NCBI RefSeq assembly: GCF_030717955.1
Contig: NZ_JAUZVY010000006.1
Span: 1 to 64,000 of the forward strand
Direction of reading: 5' to 3'
DNA: 64,000 bases
Source: Alkalimonas delamerensis
GTDB lineage: Bacteria > Pseudomonadota > Gammaproteobacteria > Enterobacterales > Alteromonadaceae
The notes under the pieces were generated by a model. It did not search any database, was not told where the DNA came from, and saw nothing but the letters and a program-made list of their open reading frames with translations. A program made the translations under genes and the position numbers. Of the stretch, positions 34,208-43,773 are shown one piece after another (position 1 is the stretch's first letter; each line of letters starts with the position of its first letter).

Positions 34208-37048
34208 TTAGAAGACGTAAACAGCGCCCAGGTAGTATTGCCGGCCAAAAAATTGCAGCGTGCCGGTCTGGGCTTGCTGGCCAAAGTAGCTCTTGGTTGG
34301 CTCATCGGTCAGGTTATTGACCTGAAACAAGAACTTCAGGTTGTCGTTCCACTGGTAACCGGCCTGCAAATCCACCACCGTTTCACTGTGGAAGTTGGTG
34401 ACCTGCTCATCGATGCCAATCTGGGTCGAGACAAAGGGCGAGCGGTAACGGGCACTGACCCGGGTTTCAAAACCCTGATACTCCCAGAACAGAGTGGCTG
34501 TCAGCACCTCTTTCGATAAGCCCTCAAAGCTCATCGGCACCGGATCGCCGCCCAACGGATTCACCAGACTGACCTCACTTTCGGTGTAGGAGTAGCTGCC
34601 ACTGACCCCAAGGCCAGACCAAAACTCCGGCAGGAAGTTAAAGACCTGGGTATAGGCCAGCTCAAGACCGCGAATGTAGCCGCCATCGTCGTTGTTCACT
34701 GCGGTGGAGAAGGCACCATCGAAGGTCACGCGCGGAACATCATCCTCGTTGATGATCTGATCCGGCACCGGGAAGCCAGCCCCTTTAAAGTCAAACTCCT
34801 GAATGGTGAAGTCGTTGATAAAGGACTTGATGTCCTTGTAGAACACTGCAGCGACAAAAGCGCCTGCCGGGAAGTACACCTCGTAGGACAAGTCGTACTG
34901 GGTCGCTTCAAAAGGCCGCAAGAACGGGCTGTTCGAGCTGTTGCCACTGACTTCGCCATCATCGCTGATAAAAATAGCGGTATTGGAAGCCAAGCGGTTA
35001 ATCGGCGGCCGCGACATCACTTTGGCAGCGGCAAAGCGCAGTTGGGTGTTGTCGGTCAGTCCCAGGTTCAGGTTCAGGCTGGGCAGGTAGTGGGTGTAGC
35101 TATCGCCAATAATGCCTGGCGCATAACGGCCATTGATCAGCCCAACTTCATCGACAATAAACTGGGCCCCTTGCAATGGATCGCCGGCAACATTGGCCAA
35201 ATCGGTGGCTGACTGATCGCTGTGCACCCGCCGAACCCCGGCATTACCACGCAGCGGCAGGCCAAAGATTTCGGTATCCAAATTGACCATCAGATATGCG
35301 GCCAGCACATCCTCAAACACTCGGCCACTTTCCTGCATCGACCAGCTGTAGTTGGGTCCGACGCCAGGCGTCGGGCTGTTGATGACATCCGGGTTGCCTG
35401 TGCCCCAGGTTTGCACCGGTTGTGGAGTACCCTGTGGGAACCAGGCATTGAGCGCCTTATCCAAATCAATCGCCAGATAGCTGGGGAAGTAACTGAATTT
35501 GCCTTTAAAGTCGACCACGCTCACCATATCTTGCGTTAAACGCAGCGGTGGCTGTGAGCTTAAGAAGGCGCCGTCACTGCCGTATTCAAACACCGAGCGA
35601 TCGTTGCTGTAACGCCGCTCGGAGTAACGGACACCGGCTTCAATCGATCGCAGCACCGGCAGGTCCAGCTCATAGCTCAGATCCAACCGGTACGCATTGA
35701 CCGCATCCGAGTTCACATAAGGGTAAATGCCGTACTTGCTGACCATCACCCGATCGATATCGGAAAAGGCCGCTGCCTGATTAAAGCCCATATCCGGCAG
35801 GTTCAGACCATTCAACAAGTAGCTGATGGAGACATTGGTATCCAGCACCGGCACCTCGGCATTGGCGTCTTCAGCCACCAGGGACCACAGCAGGCCATTT
35901 CGAAAATCACTGCTGGCGGTCGAGCGCGAAACATCCAGCGACAGATTTAGCCGGTCGGTCACATCCCAGTCGGCGTTGATGCCAAAGCTGTTGACTTTGT
36001 TGAAGTCGCGGTTGTCGTCGTTGACAATTTCGACCCGGGTGAAGCTTTGTGAGGTACGGTTGAAAGTGCCGCCAATGACCGAGCTGTTGTTCAGCACCGG
36101 GTTGCCGACCGCAGCACTGGCGCCGCCGAGTTTGACCCGAAAGCCTCGGGCAAAGGCTTCCTTATCAAAGCGCGACAAAAAGGCATCGGCTTTTAAGGTA
36201 AAGTTGCTGACCGGCGTCCACTCAACGGAGGCCAGGTAGCCGTTGCGGGTTTCTTCGCCGCCGCGGTGCTGGATTTCAAAGCCTTCGCTTAGAAACTCCA
36301 TTTGATCATTGCCAGTGACATCTTTTTGCGCGTTGTACGCCAGGCCAATAAATTGAGTGGCCACACTGGGCTGATACAAGCGGGCATACCCCAGCGCCAG
36401 CCCCAGAGTGTCGTCCAGGTACTTGCCCTGATAGGAAAAGCTAAAGCGATGCCCCACACTTTGGCCATCCGGCACTTCACTGGCGCGATCATTTTTCATG
36501 CCGCGCAGATTCACGGTAAAGGTATGCTGTTCGGTATTGCGCAATGGGCTGGCCGTTTCCAGTTCAACGGTTCCGGCCACCCCTCCTTCAATCAAAGAGG
36601 CTTTCGGTGACTTGTACACAGCAGCCGAGTTGATCAGCTCCGACGGGTACTGGTCAAACTCAATATTACGCTTGCCGCTGGTAGACACCTGCTCACGGCC
36701 ATTTAAAGTGGAAAAAACAAAGCCGCCCGACATTCCGCGGATATTGATCTCGGCAGCCTGGCCGCCGGTGCGGACGGCCGAAATGCCCGGCAGCCGTGTC
36801 AGCGCATCGGCCATCGACACATCCGGCAAGGCCCCTAAGTCATCGGCCGAAATGGTCTCGGATACAATGTCACTGTAACGCTTGGCATCCAGAGAGCGAA
36901 ACAAGCTGCTGGCAAAGCCGCGCACCTGAATCACTTCCACTTGATCGTCGCTGGTGGCGACCGCGTCCGGCTCCGTTTCAGCCACGACAAAACCGCTGGT
37001 ACCAGCCGCAAGCGCCAGTGTCAGCAGTGTTTTTTTGGTCTTCAACAT
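34208..37048 (-). CDS. TonB-dependent receptor for maltodextrins
   Basis: 946 residues from the ATG at 37048 (GGGGA nine bases upstream). Signal peptide (to VVA-E), TonB box-like VEVIQVRG, plug domain with ALPDVSMADALTRLPGISAVR and INIRGMSGGFVFSTLNGRE, then a large barrel ending GAVYVF. It matches the carbohydrate TBDR class of Alteromonadales/Xanthomonadales. It should bring malto-oligosaccharides through the outer membrane using TonB-ExbBD energy. The pullulanase gene begins about 40 bases downstream, so they form an operon. A perfect palindrome lies 125 bases upstream. Confidence 0.93.
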   Translation of the reverse strand: MLKTKKTLLTLALAAGTSGFVVAETEPDAVATSDDQVEVIQVRGFASSLFRSLDAKRYSDIVSETISADDLGALPDVSMADALTRLPGISAVRTGGQAAEINIRGMSGGFVFSTLNGREQVSTSGKRNIEFDQYPSELINSAAVYKSPKASLIEGGVAGTVELETASPLRNTEQHTFTVNLRGMKNDRASEVPDGQSVGHRFSFSYQGKYLDDTLGLALGYARLYQPSVATQFIGLAYNAQKDVTGNDQMEFLSEGFEIQHRGGEETRNGYLASVEWTPVSNFTLKADAFLSRFDKEAFARGFRVKLGGASAAVGNPVLNNSSVIGGTFNRTSQSFTRVEIVNDDNRDFNKVNSFGINADWDVTDRLNLSLDVSRSTASSDFRNGLLWSLVAEDANAEVPVLDTNVSISYLLNGLNLPDMGFNQAAAFSDIDRVMVSKYGIYPYVNSDAVNAYRLDLSYELDLPVLRSIEAGVRYSERRYSNDRSVFEYGSDGAFLSSQPPLRLTQDMVSVVDFKGKFSYFPSYLAIDLDKALNAWFPQGTPQPVQTWGTGNPDVINSPTPGVGPNYSWSMQESGRVFEDVLAAYLMVNLDTEIFGLPLRGNAGVRRVHSDQSATDLANVAGDPLQGAQFIVDEVGLINGRYAPGIIGDSYTHYLPSLNLNLGLTDNTQLRFAAAKVMSRPPINRLASNTAIFISDDGEVSGNSSNSPFLRPFEATQYDLSYEVYFPAGAFVAAVFYKDIKSFINDFTIQEFDFKGAGFPVPDQIINEDDVPRVTFDGAFSTAVNNDDGGYIRGLELAYTQVFNFLPEFWSGLGVSGSYSYTESEVSLVNPLGGDPVPMSFEGLSKEVLTATLFWEYQGFETRVSARYRSPFVSTQIGIDEQVTNFHSETVVDLQAGYQWNDNLKFLFQVNNLTDEPTKSYFGQQAQTGTLQFFGRQYYLGAVYVF

Positions 37049-37171
37049 GTCTGTTGTCCCCGGTTTTTTTGTTGTTATGGCAGGCACTTCCTATTGCACC
37101 CTGTCGCAACAGCCCACCCGGCATCGGTGATGCCTTGCACTGTTATGGACAGAAATTAACCAATGGACAAG

Positions 37172-37187
37172 ATGAATACGTATTCAT
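37172..37187. promoter_or_regulatory. Predicted MalR operator 3
   Basis: ATGAATACGTATTCAT, a perfect 16-base palindrome containing the 14-base core found upstream of the transporter gene. It lies in the divergent region between the TonB receptor and the plus-strand gene at 37311, so it could also affect the latter. Confidence 0.8.
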
Positions 37188-37310
37188 ACACCGAACTTTT
37201 CATCATCAGTTGCACCAACAAATGGCAACAGCAAGCCAGGTGGAGACCTTTACTTTTAAAGCGGATCGCGTATGTTTAAGCTCATAGTCTTGCCATGATG
37301 GAGTACAGCT

Positions 37311-38729
37311 TTGGTAAAAACACCCAGCAAAAAACCGGCAAGCAATGTCTTTATACGTCAACTACATAGCCTGCTGCAGATGCTGTATCACCCCAGTCAG
37401 CCACAGCAGTCTCTGTTCGGTTTGATGCGCGCTTATTTTCAGCAGGACGAAGGTGCGCTGGCAGAGTTGCAGCAAACCGAGCAACGCTGGCGTCAGGCAC
37501 GGGCAGACAAAGACCCGGCTCTGAGCGACTACCGTCGCCGTTATACCGCCCTGAGCCATCAGTTGGAGCAGCAGCGCTTGCAGCGACTTGAGCAAACCAT
37601 TAGCTGCTGCGAACAGCTGCTGCAACTCTGTGAAGGAGAAAGCAAAGCCGAAACCCTGATGCGATCTGCCAGGTTACTGGGCAGCCTGCAACTCTTGGTG
37701 CCCACCGAGTCCAAGCGCTCTTTGGAGGTGCAGTTCAGTTACAAGCTGCTCTACAAAATGACGCTCACCTTGCGCTTGCTGCAGCACCGGCTGGAGCAGG
37801 AGTTGATGCCTGCCAGCTGGCAGCTGATTTGGCAAGCCCGACAGCCTGAAGCTGCCCTGCATTGCCCCTACCGCAACCATCTGCAGCTGCCGGTATTGCT
37901 GGCCGTGATGCTGCAGGAATATGGCCAGCTGCATGATGCCGCCCAAAGGCTGCTGTTCAATGCCGAGCGCCGACTGGATCCGCTGACCGAGCTCGACAAC
38001 GAGGCCCGCTATCAGTTTTTACTGCAAAGCCATCAAGGCAGTCTTGCATTGTTGCGCCACGGTCTTGGTGCCTGGCCCTATCAGGGCAAAGACAAAGCCG
38101 ACCGGCTCCGGCATGAACAGCAGCAACAAACACAGCAACAATGGATTACTGAGCTGCTCGAAGCCGCTCAGGTCGCTGGACAGGGCCGTGGAAATTTGCT
38201 TAAAGTGCCGCAAGTCTATGCGTCCATCGTGATGCCTGGCCGCAAGCGCTTTAACTACGAAGCCTTGCCTAAAGCCGCTCTGCTGTTACGGCAAGGGGTG
38301 CAGCAGCAGCAATACAGTGCAGATTGGGTCGACCAGCTGCTGCGCATCACAGGGCTGTTTCCGCAGGGCTATGGTCTGGCCTTTATCCCGTCAAAACCCA
38401 GCCCCAAAGGCCGCGATAAATACGAGTTTGCCATTGTGAATGCGCTCTATCCGGCGGAGCCTCATGTCCCCCAATGCCGGGTGGTGACCCGGGATTTGCA
38501 GTACCGCAATACCGGCAAAGACTGCCTGGTGCCGACAGCACAAAATCTGTACTTCCGACCAGCGCGCAAACAGTTGGAAGTGGTGCCGCAAGAACGGCTG
38601 CGTGAGATCTTGACGAAACTTTTTGCCGATGCCGAACAGCGTTTTTTACGTCAGTGGTTGCCGCGCTGCTGGCAACCAAACGACTTTTTTAGCCAGCCAG
38701 CGCATCAGAACTTGTGGAATAAGGGCTAA
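37311..38729 (+). CDS. Degenerate HD-GYP-like protein, catalytic residues missing
   Basis: 472 residues starting at TTG (37311), chosen because GGAG at 37300-37303 is seven bases upstream and no ATG fits. The N-terminal half is helical and Q/L/R-rich with no recognised domain. The second half reads like an HD-GYP domain that has lost its metal site: LQEYGQ (about 201-206) sits where LHDIGK is expected, followed by LDPLTELDNEARYQFLLQSH (matching the 'Lt..E...Hp' stretch), VYASIVMPGRKRF and RITGLFPQGYGLAF (matching 'G.yP.Gt.v'). So it is probably cytoplasmic and inactive as a phosphodiesterase. The alignment is by eye. It overlaps the convergent barrel gene by 4 bases. Confidence 0.7.
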   Translation: MVKTPSKKPASNVFIRQLHSLLQMLYHPSQPQQSLFGLMRAYFQQDEGALAELQQTEQRWRQARADKDPALSDYRRRYTALSHQLEQQRLQRLEQTISCCEQLLQLCEGESKAETLMRSARLLGSLQLLVPTESKRSLEVQFSYKLLYKMTLTLRLLQHRLEQELMPASWQLIWQARQPEAALHCPYRNHLQLPVLLAVMLQEYGQLHDAAQRLLFNAERRLDPLTELDNEARYQFLLQSHQGSLALLRHGLGAWPYQGKDKADRLRHEQQQQTQQQWITELLEAAQVAGQGRGNLLKVPQVYASIVMPGRKRFNYEALPKAALLLRQGVQQQQYSADWVDQLLRITGLFPQGYGLAFIPSKPSPKGRDKYEFAIVNALYPAEPHVPQCRVVTRDLQYRNTGKDCLVPTAQNLYFRPARKQLEVVPQERLREILTKLFADAEQRFLRQWLPRCWQPNDFFSQPAHQNLWNKG

Positions 38730-39955
38730 AACGGAATATGGACCTGAATATTGCCGCCACCAAATTGCAGGTTGTGCAGCTTGACTGTAGGGTTGATCAG
38801 CAGATAGGCACCACTCTGAGCACTTAAATGCCACACCCAGTTTGGGCTGAATTTGCCTAACCAGGCCCGGTCGTGCAATGGCTCATCGCTGTGGATGCGA
38901 AGCTCGCTGCGCACGCTGGCATAACCCGCGTAGAAGGTTGGACGCCAGGACCATTGCTCGCTCCATGGCCGCTCCAGCCGGAAATAGGCAAAAGCTTCGC
39001 GCCGGTATTCAGCAGCCCTATCGCCAGCGGCAAAGCGGCTGTCGTTTTCATCCAGCCGACTGGCCTGCAGGCCCAGCGCTGGCTGCTGCGCATGGGCAAA
39101 CCACTGCCACTCCAGCGTCAACTGCTGGAAACGTCGGGTCAGTTGCCAGGACAAGGCTTCTGATTGTTCTGTCAGTGCTTCAGCGCTGCGCTTGCCATAG
39201 AGCCCCTGCGCTTCCAGTGTCAGCTGATGCTGTTCGGTCAGCTTCCGCTGCCAACTGATGCCCGCTGAAACTTGCTCATCGGAAAAGCTTTGCTGCTGTT
39301 CAAGATTGTCGTAACGGGCTTTTAAGTTCAGATTCACAAATGCCGCCAGACGCTGTCCGGCCAACTCTGTGCCTCCCGTCGCGTAAAGCGTTATTGGGTA
39401 TTGCTGATAGCGGTTCTCGCCATAGGTTTTGCTGTTGTATTGCAGATCGGTAAAGACCACAGCACCGGTCAACCAGCTGCCATCGGCAAAGACGCGGTTG
39501 GCTTCCAGCTGGATATCCATGTCTTCTTTGGCAGCATTGACTTCACCCCAAATGCCTAGATCCCAGCCCTGGGAACTTTGATAGCCCGCACCAAACAAGG
39601 TACGGTCATAGACGCCATCCAAATCCTCCGAGCGTTTATGGCGCACACCCAAAAAAACCGGCGCATCAAAGGTCAGACGCTGTTGCAGCAGTGAGTGAAT
39701 GTAAAACTCCTTGCCACGGCTGCTGCCGCCGCTGCCGTACCAGCCATTTTGCTGCCACCAAAGCTGCTGCCCCTGCAACGGCTGCTCGGTAAAGCTTAAG
39801 CGCTGCAAAAAACTTTCTTTGTTGTAATCAAACTGGCGGCCATCCAGCCGGTCCAACCGAAAAGGCTCCGGACCATGCCAACCCAAGGCCGCCTGTACCA
39901 TCGGAGTCATCAACAAGAAAGAAGCCGTCAAGAAAGTGCGTGTGCGAGTGATCAT
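38726..39955 (-). CDS. Predicted outer-membrane beta-barrel, unrecognised family
   Basis: 409 residues: signal peptide (to about MVQA-A), then alternating strands with many Trp/Tyr and Gln-rich turns, ending NIQVHIPF with the C-terminal Phe expected for BAM-dependent barrels. The number of strands cannot be counted safely by eye. No family recognised. Monocistronic, in the same direction as the two-component genes upstream but separated by about 100 bases. Confidence 0.7.
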   Translation of the reverse strand: MITRTRTFLTASFLLMTPMVQAALGWHGPEPFRLDRLDGRQFDYNKESFLQRLSFTEQPLQGQQLWWQQNGWYGSGGSSRGKEFYIHSLLQQRLTFDAPVFLGVRHKRSEDLDGVYDRTLFGAGYQSSQGWDLGIWGEVNAAKEDMDIQLEANRVFADGSWLTGAVVFTDLQYNSKTYGENRYQQYPITLYATGGTELAGQRLAAFVNLNLKARYDNLEQQQSFSDEQVSAGISWQRKLTEQHQLTLEAQGLYGKRSAEALTEQSEALSWQLTRRFQQLTLEWQWFAHAQQPALGLQASRLDENDSRFAAGDRAAEYRREAFAYFRLERPWSEQWSWRPTFYAGYASVRSELRIHSDEPLHDRAWLGKFSPNWVWHLSAQSGAYLLINPTVKLHNLQFGGGNIQVHIPF

Positions 39956-40058
39956 CGGATGCAGTATTCAGGTTAAGGAGTTATCAAAAAGGTGGCATTC
40001 TGCAAGCCTTTGGCTGAACAGATTATGAATTGCCGGCAGTATAATCGCTAAGCACGCC

Positions 40059-40655
40059 TTACAGCCAGCCTTTTTGCCGGGCGATGCGGGCGGCATCAAT
40101 GCGGTTGGCGGCATTCAGCTTGCTGATGGCCTCCGACAGGTAATTGCGTGCTGTGCCTTCGGCAATAAACAGCGCTGCAGCTATGTCGCTGGTAGGCTTA
40201 CCATCAGCAGCCAAACGCAAGGCCTGCCGCTCTTTTTCGCTAAGCGGGTCCTGCTCACCCAGTGAATTTAACAACAGCTCGCTATCAACCACTTTTTTAC
40301 CGGCCATCACTTGCGCAATAGCTTGCACCAACTGTTCAACTGGGGCGTCTTTTAACAAAAAACCACCGACGCCTGCATCCATCGCCCGTTTGACATAGCC
40401 GGCACGACCAAAAGTGGTGATAATCACCACTTGGGTGGCTAATTGTTGCTGCTGTATGTAGAGCGCCAGCTCAATGCCGGTTTTTCCAGGCATTTCGATG
40501 TCGCTAAGCAGCAAGTCAAAAGAAGCTTGTTTTAACAGTGTCAGCGCCTGGTTACCATCTGCCGCTTCCGTAACCTCGAAACCGGATTCCAATCGTAGCA
40601 AACTGGCCAAGGCCGTTCGCACCATCGCCTGATCTTCGGCCAATAGAATTTTCAT
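40059..40655 (-). CDS. DesR/NarL-family response regulator
   Basis: 198 residues: receiver (LLAEDQA acidic pocket, phospho-acceptor Asp52 in LLSDIEMPGKTG, Lys in FLLKDAPVEQL) and C-terminal LuxR-type helix-turn-helix (LSEKERQALRLAADGKPTSDIAAALFIAEGTARNYLSEAISKL, about 136-180; each part is standard for the family). Its ATG overlaps the stop of the kinase gene (ATGA). It likely controls the divergent hydrolase-ABC exporter genes. Confidence 0.92.
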   Translation of the reverse strand: MKILLAEDQAMVRTALASLLRLESGFEVTEAADGNQALTLLKQASFDLLLSDIEMPGKTGIELALYIQQQQLATQVVIITTFGRAGYVKRAMDAGVGGFLLKDAPVEQLVQAIAQVMAGKKVVDSELLLNSLGEQDPLSEKERQALRLAADGKPTSDIAAALFIAEGTARNYLSEAISKLNAANRIDAARIARQKGWL

Positions 40656-41728
40656 GCGGTTGGCTCCTGCAATGGAAGTTGAATGCTGGCCGTCATGCCA
40701 TCGCCTGGCACCAGCGCCAGCGAGGCTCCAATGGCCGCCAAGCGTTCGCGCAAGCCGGTCAGGCCATTTCCTTCTTTGAGTTCAGAGCAACGGCCGTTGT
40801 CATGCAGCTGAATGTGCAATTGCTTCCCCTGCTGCACAAAGCGTAATTGGCAACTATCGCCCTGGCTGTGGCGCATGATGTTGGTCACCAACTCGGTTAA
40901 GGCCAACACCACGGCTGTTTCGCGGCGAGGATCCAAATTAGGCAGCTCCCCGTGCAGCTCGGCCTGAAACCCCGCATCGCGCAAGCGATTCAGTAGTTTG
41001 GTTACTTCTGCCGTTAAGCCCTGATGTTTGTAGCCAGACACACTTTGCCGCACCTGACTGAGCGCATCCCGCGCAATTTGGCTTAACTCGCCAAGCTGTT
41101 GCCGGGCAGCCTCTGATTGTTGGTGCGCCAGCAGCTTTTCAGCTAAATCGGCTTTTAAAATAATGCTGGACAAGGTATGCCCCAGAATATCGTGCAGATC
41201 GCGGCCAATCCGCTCCCGCTCGACCATGGTTGCCAACTGTTTAATTTCATCGGCGCTTCGTTGCTCTGCCATACGGTGCCGCTGCTTGGCTTGCTCAACA
41301 CGGCCTAACAGGCTAACGCCCACCACAACCGGGACCCCCATTAGCAAAAACAAGTTCCAGTGAATACTCAGCACGATATACAGCAACACCAAAAGCACGA
41401 TCAGCAATGCCATAAGCAACAAATAACGCTGCAACCTGTAGGCAAAACCAATAAAAAAGCCGGCATAGGCAAAAAAAGCGATAGCACCATAGTTTACCGG
41501 CGTGATTAAGGTGGCAACAGCCACTATTCCGGCAATGGGCTTGTGCATGCCATGGCGGTTGCAACGATAAGCCCAAAAAAAGCAATAAAGAAAAACCAGC
41601 AAAGCTGCAGCCATAGCCAGGTACTGCCAAGGCTCAAAGCGCATGGTAAACAAGGGAATAACAAAGAACACCAGGTTGATCAGATAAACCCAGCTGAGTT
41701 TCGTTTCCAGTTTATCGAAGGATTGCAT
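40652..41728 (-). CDS. DesK-family sensor histidine kinase
   Basis: 358 residues from the ATG at 41728 (GGGAG upstream); a longer frame is rejected. Four to five N-terminal membrane helices without a large external loop, then HisKA_3 with ERIGRDLHDILGHTLSSI and a HATPase_c domain with LTELVTNIMRHSQG and GNGLTGLRERL. DesK-type kinases often sense membrane state. Forms a bicistronic unit with the DesR-type regulator and is divergent from the alpha/beta hydrolase-ABC genes, the same layout as Bacillus YvfTU with YvfRS. Confidence 0.92.
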   Translation of the reverse strand: MQSFDKLETKLSWVYLINLVFFVIPLFTMRFEPWQYLAMAAALLVFLYCFFWAYRCNRHGMHKPIAGIVAVATLITPVNYGAIAFFAYAGFFIGFAYRLQRYLLLMALLIVLLVLLYIVLSIHWNLFLLMGVPVVVGVSLLGRVEQAKQRHRMAEQRSADEIKQLATMVERERIGRDLHDILGHTLSSIILKADLAEKLLAHQQSEAARQQLGELSQIARDALSQVRQSVSGYKHQGLTAEVTKLLNRLRDAGFQAELHGELPNLDPRRETAVVLALTELVTNIMRHSQGDSCQLRFVQQGKQLHIQLHDNGRCSELKEGNGLTGLRERLAAIGASLALVPGDGMTASIQLPLQEPTA

Positions 41729-41785
41729 CTGGTTCTCCCTAGCCTGCCTGCCAACAGTGTACGCGCAATGGCTGCGACTGCTCCA

Positions 41786-41837
41786 GTGACAATAGTCATA
41801 CGACAGCATGGCATTTGTCATCCGTTATGGGTGACAA
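41786..41837. promoter_or_regulatory. Candidate response-regulator binding sites
   Basis: An inverted repeat with arms TTGTCATCC (41815-41823) and GGGTGACAA (41829-41837), one G:T mismatch and a five-base spacer, lies between the divergent kinase and hydrolase genes. Another TGACAA half-site is at 41787-41792. The symmetrical half-site TTGTCA fits a dimeric LuxR-type regulator. Confidence 0.5.
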
Positions 41838-41914
41838 GCGTTAGCTGTGCAATCGATACCATCGGCCTAGACTAGCCTCATCGTAACCAGACAAACCAGC
41901 ATGAGGCATTTACC

Positions 41915-42856
41915 ATGAAATCATTCAACATCGCAGTTCGTACCCTGACTCTGACTTTAGGGTTAACCGGCGCTTTGGTTAGCCTGCCTTCATTAGCCGT
42001 CCCAGCGAGTGTGACTCAATCAAAAACCATCATCGAGGCAGAGCAAGCAGGCTGTGCATGTTTTAATGTGACAGTGTCCGGAGAAGGCCCAGCCATCATT
42101 CTGATTCCCGGCCTGGCTTCTTCCGGTGAAGTCTGGCATAGCACTGTCGAGGCATTGCAGGCAGACTATCAACTGCATGTGCTCACCCTGGCAGGCTTTG
42201 GCGGAGTGGCACCGCTGACGAACAAAGCTTGGGCGCATGGCTTCTTGTCCAGCCAGCAACAGGGGATTTTGCGTTATATCCAAGAGCAGCAACTGGATAA
42301 ACCTGTAGTCATTGGCCATTCTCTGGGTGGCTATCTGGCACTGGCATTAGCCGCAACGGCGCCCGAGGCTATCGGCGGGGTAGTGAACGTAGACGGCTTA
42401 CCGGCATTGGGGGCGCTTTTTGCGCAAGCTGCTGCCAGTGCACCCAATCAGAACAGCTCTCAAAATGCTTTGGCGAGTTTTGACCCTATGGCCATGGCAC
42501 AAGGAATGGCCAACAACGAAAGCTGGCATCAGCGTATTGTCAACGACATGCTCCGCTCCGATGGCATGACCTCAGGCCGCGTGATGGGCGAATTGATGCA
42601 AGCTGACTTAAGACCACAATTAAGCAATATCCGCGTGCCTGTGCTGACGTTGGGCGCTCTGCAACATGGTGCACCTTACAGCACGCCCGAGCAGGTCCAG
42701 CAAAACTTTGCAGACCAACTGGCGAATGCACCGGTGCAGTATCATCACTTTGCTTTTGCGGAAAATTCCAAGCATTTCATTATGGCCGATGCGCCTGAGT
42801 GGCTGAACCAGCAGATCACGCAATTTCTTCGTAGCCATCGCATGCAAGGGGAGTAA
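41915..42856 (+). CDS. Exported alpha/beta-hydrolase
   Basis: 313 residues: signal peptide (to about LAVPA), then a hydrolase fold with oxyanion region LIPGLASSGEVW, nucleophile elbow GHSLGGY (Ser), and C-terminal HFIMADAPEW bearing the likely catalytic His. Acts in the periplasm on an unknown ester, amide or lactone. Five bases separate it from the ABC ATPase gene, so it belongs to the exporter operon likely controlled by the DesKR-type system. Confidence 0.88.
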   Translation: MKSFNIAVRTLTLTLGLTGALVSLPSLAVPASVTQSKTIIEAEQAGCACFNVTVSGEGPAIILIPGLASSGEVWHSTVEALQADYQLHVLTLAGFGGVAPLTNKAWAHGFLSSQQQGILRYIQEQQLDKPVVIGHSLGGYLALALAATAPEAIGGVVNVDGLPALGALFAQAAASAPNQNSSQNALASFDPMAMAQGMANNESWHQRIVNDMLRSDGMTSGRVMGELMQADLRPQLSNIRVPVLTLGALQHGAPYSTPEQVQQNFADQLANAPVQYHHFAFAENSKHFIMADAPEWLNQQITQFLRSHRMQGE

Positions 42857-42861
42857 GGGAG

Positions 42862-43773
42862 ATGCTCGCACTTGATGTGAAACACCTGGCCAAAGTCTAT
42901 GCTGGAAAAACAGTGCTGACGGATGTCGATATGACGCTTAGAGGCGGTGAAGTGCTCTGTATCCTGGGCCCAAACGGGGCTGGCAAAACCACCTTAATCG
43001 CCACCATTTTGGGCTTGGTTAAAGCAGACAGAGGCGATATTCATATTTTGGGTGAGCGGCAACAAGGCAACAGCCGCAGCAGCGACTTACGCCAACAGCT
43101 CGGCGTGATGATGCAAATTGGCAGCCTGAGCGCCAATCTTACCGTGTTTGAACAGTGCGATTTATTCAGCAGCTACTATGTCCATGGCTACAGCGCATCA
43201 GAGTTGGTAAAGCTGGCCGGGTTGGAAGCACACAGCAAGCAGCGCTTTGGCCGTTTATCCGGTGGCCAGAAGCAGCGCTTGTTGTTCGCTCTGGCATTGG
43301 CTGCCAAACCCAAACTGGTGTTTCTGGATGAGCCAACCCTTGGTATGGATGTCGAAGCAAGGCGTGCTTTGTGGCAGCAAGTACGCCAGCTTAAACAACA
43401 AGGCGTCGCCGTGGTGCTCACTACCCACTATCTGGAAGAGGCCGAGCACCTGGCGGATCGGATTGCCGTGCTCAATCAAGGCATGGTCGTGGCCAGCGGC
43501 AGCCCGGCTGAACTGAAAGCCTTAACCCGCTACAAAGTCATTCAGTGCGAAAGCACTTTGAGTGATCAAGCTTTGCAGTCGCTGCCCGGTGTTCAGCAGC
43601 TGCAGCGCGATCAAGGCCTTTGCATCCTCCACAGCAGCCATGCTGAGAGCACTGTCCAAGCCCTGCTGCAGGCCGACGACAGCGTCCGCCAGTTGGAAGT
43701 GCGGCCAGTTGCACTGGAGCAGGCTTTTTTACAACTGACCCAAAACACCAGCAAAGAGGAGCAAGCCCTATGA
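42862..43773 (+). CDS. ABC-2 exporter ATPase subunit
   Basis: 303 residues: Walker A GPNGAGKTT, Q-loop MMQIG, signature LSGGQKQR, Walker B LVFLDEPT and switch His in TTHYLEEAE. The C-terminal ~80 residues are the short regulatory extension of the DrrA/CcmA/YhaP-type ATPases. It pairs with the permease whose ATG overlaps its stop codon (ATGA at 43770-43773). Exports an unknown compound, possibly a lipid, antibiotic or peptide. Confidence 0.93.
   Translation: MLALDVKHLAKVYAGKTVLTDVDMTLRGGEVLCILGPNGAGKTTLIATILGLVKADRGDIHILGERQQGNSRSSDLRQQLGVMMQIGSLSANLTVFEQCDLFSSYYVHGYSASELVKLAGLEAHSKQRFGRLSGGQKQRLLFALALAAKPKLVFLDEPTLGMDVEARRALWQQVRQLKQQGVAVVLTTHYLEEAEHLADRIAVLNQGMVVASGSPAELKALTRYKVIQCESTLSDQALQSLPGVQQLQRDQGLCILHSSHAESTVQALLQADDSVRQLEVRPVALEQAFLQLTQNTSKEEQAL

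Noticed and set aside
32017..34320. Long plus-strand frames opposite the pullulanase gene
   Set aside because: Antisense shadows; the minus strand carries catalytic motifs throughout.
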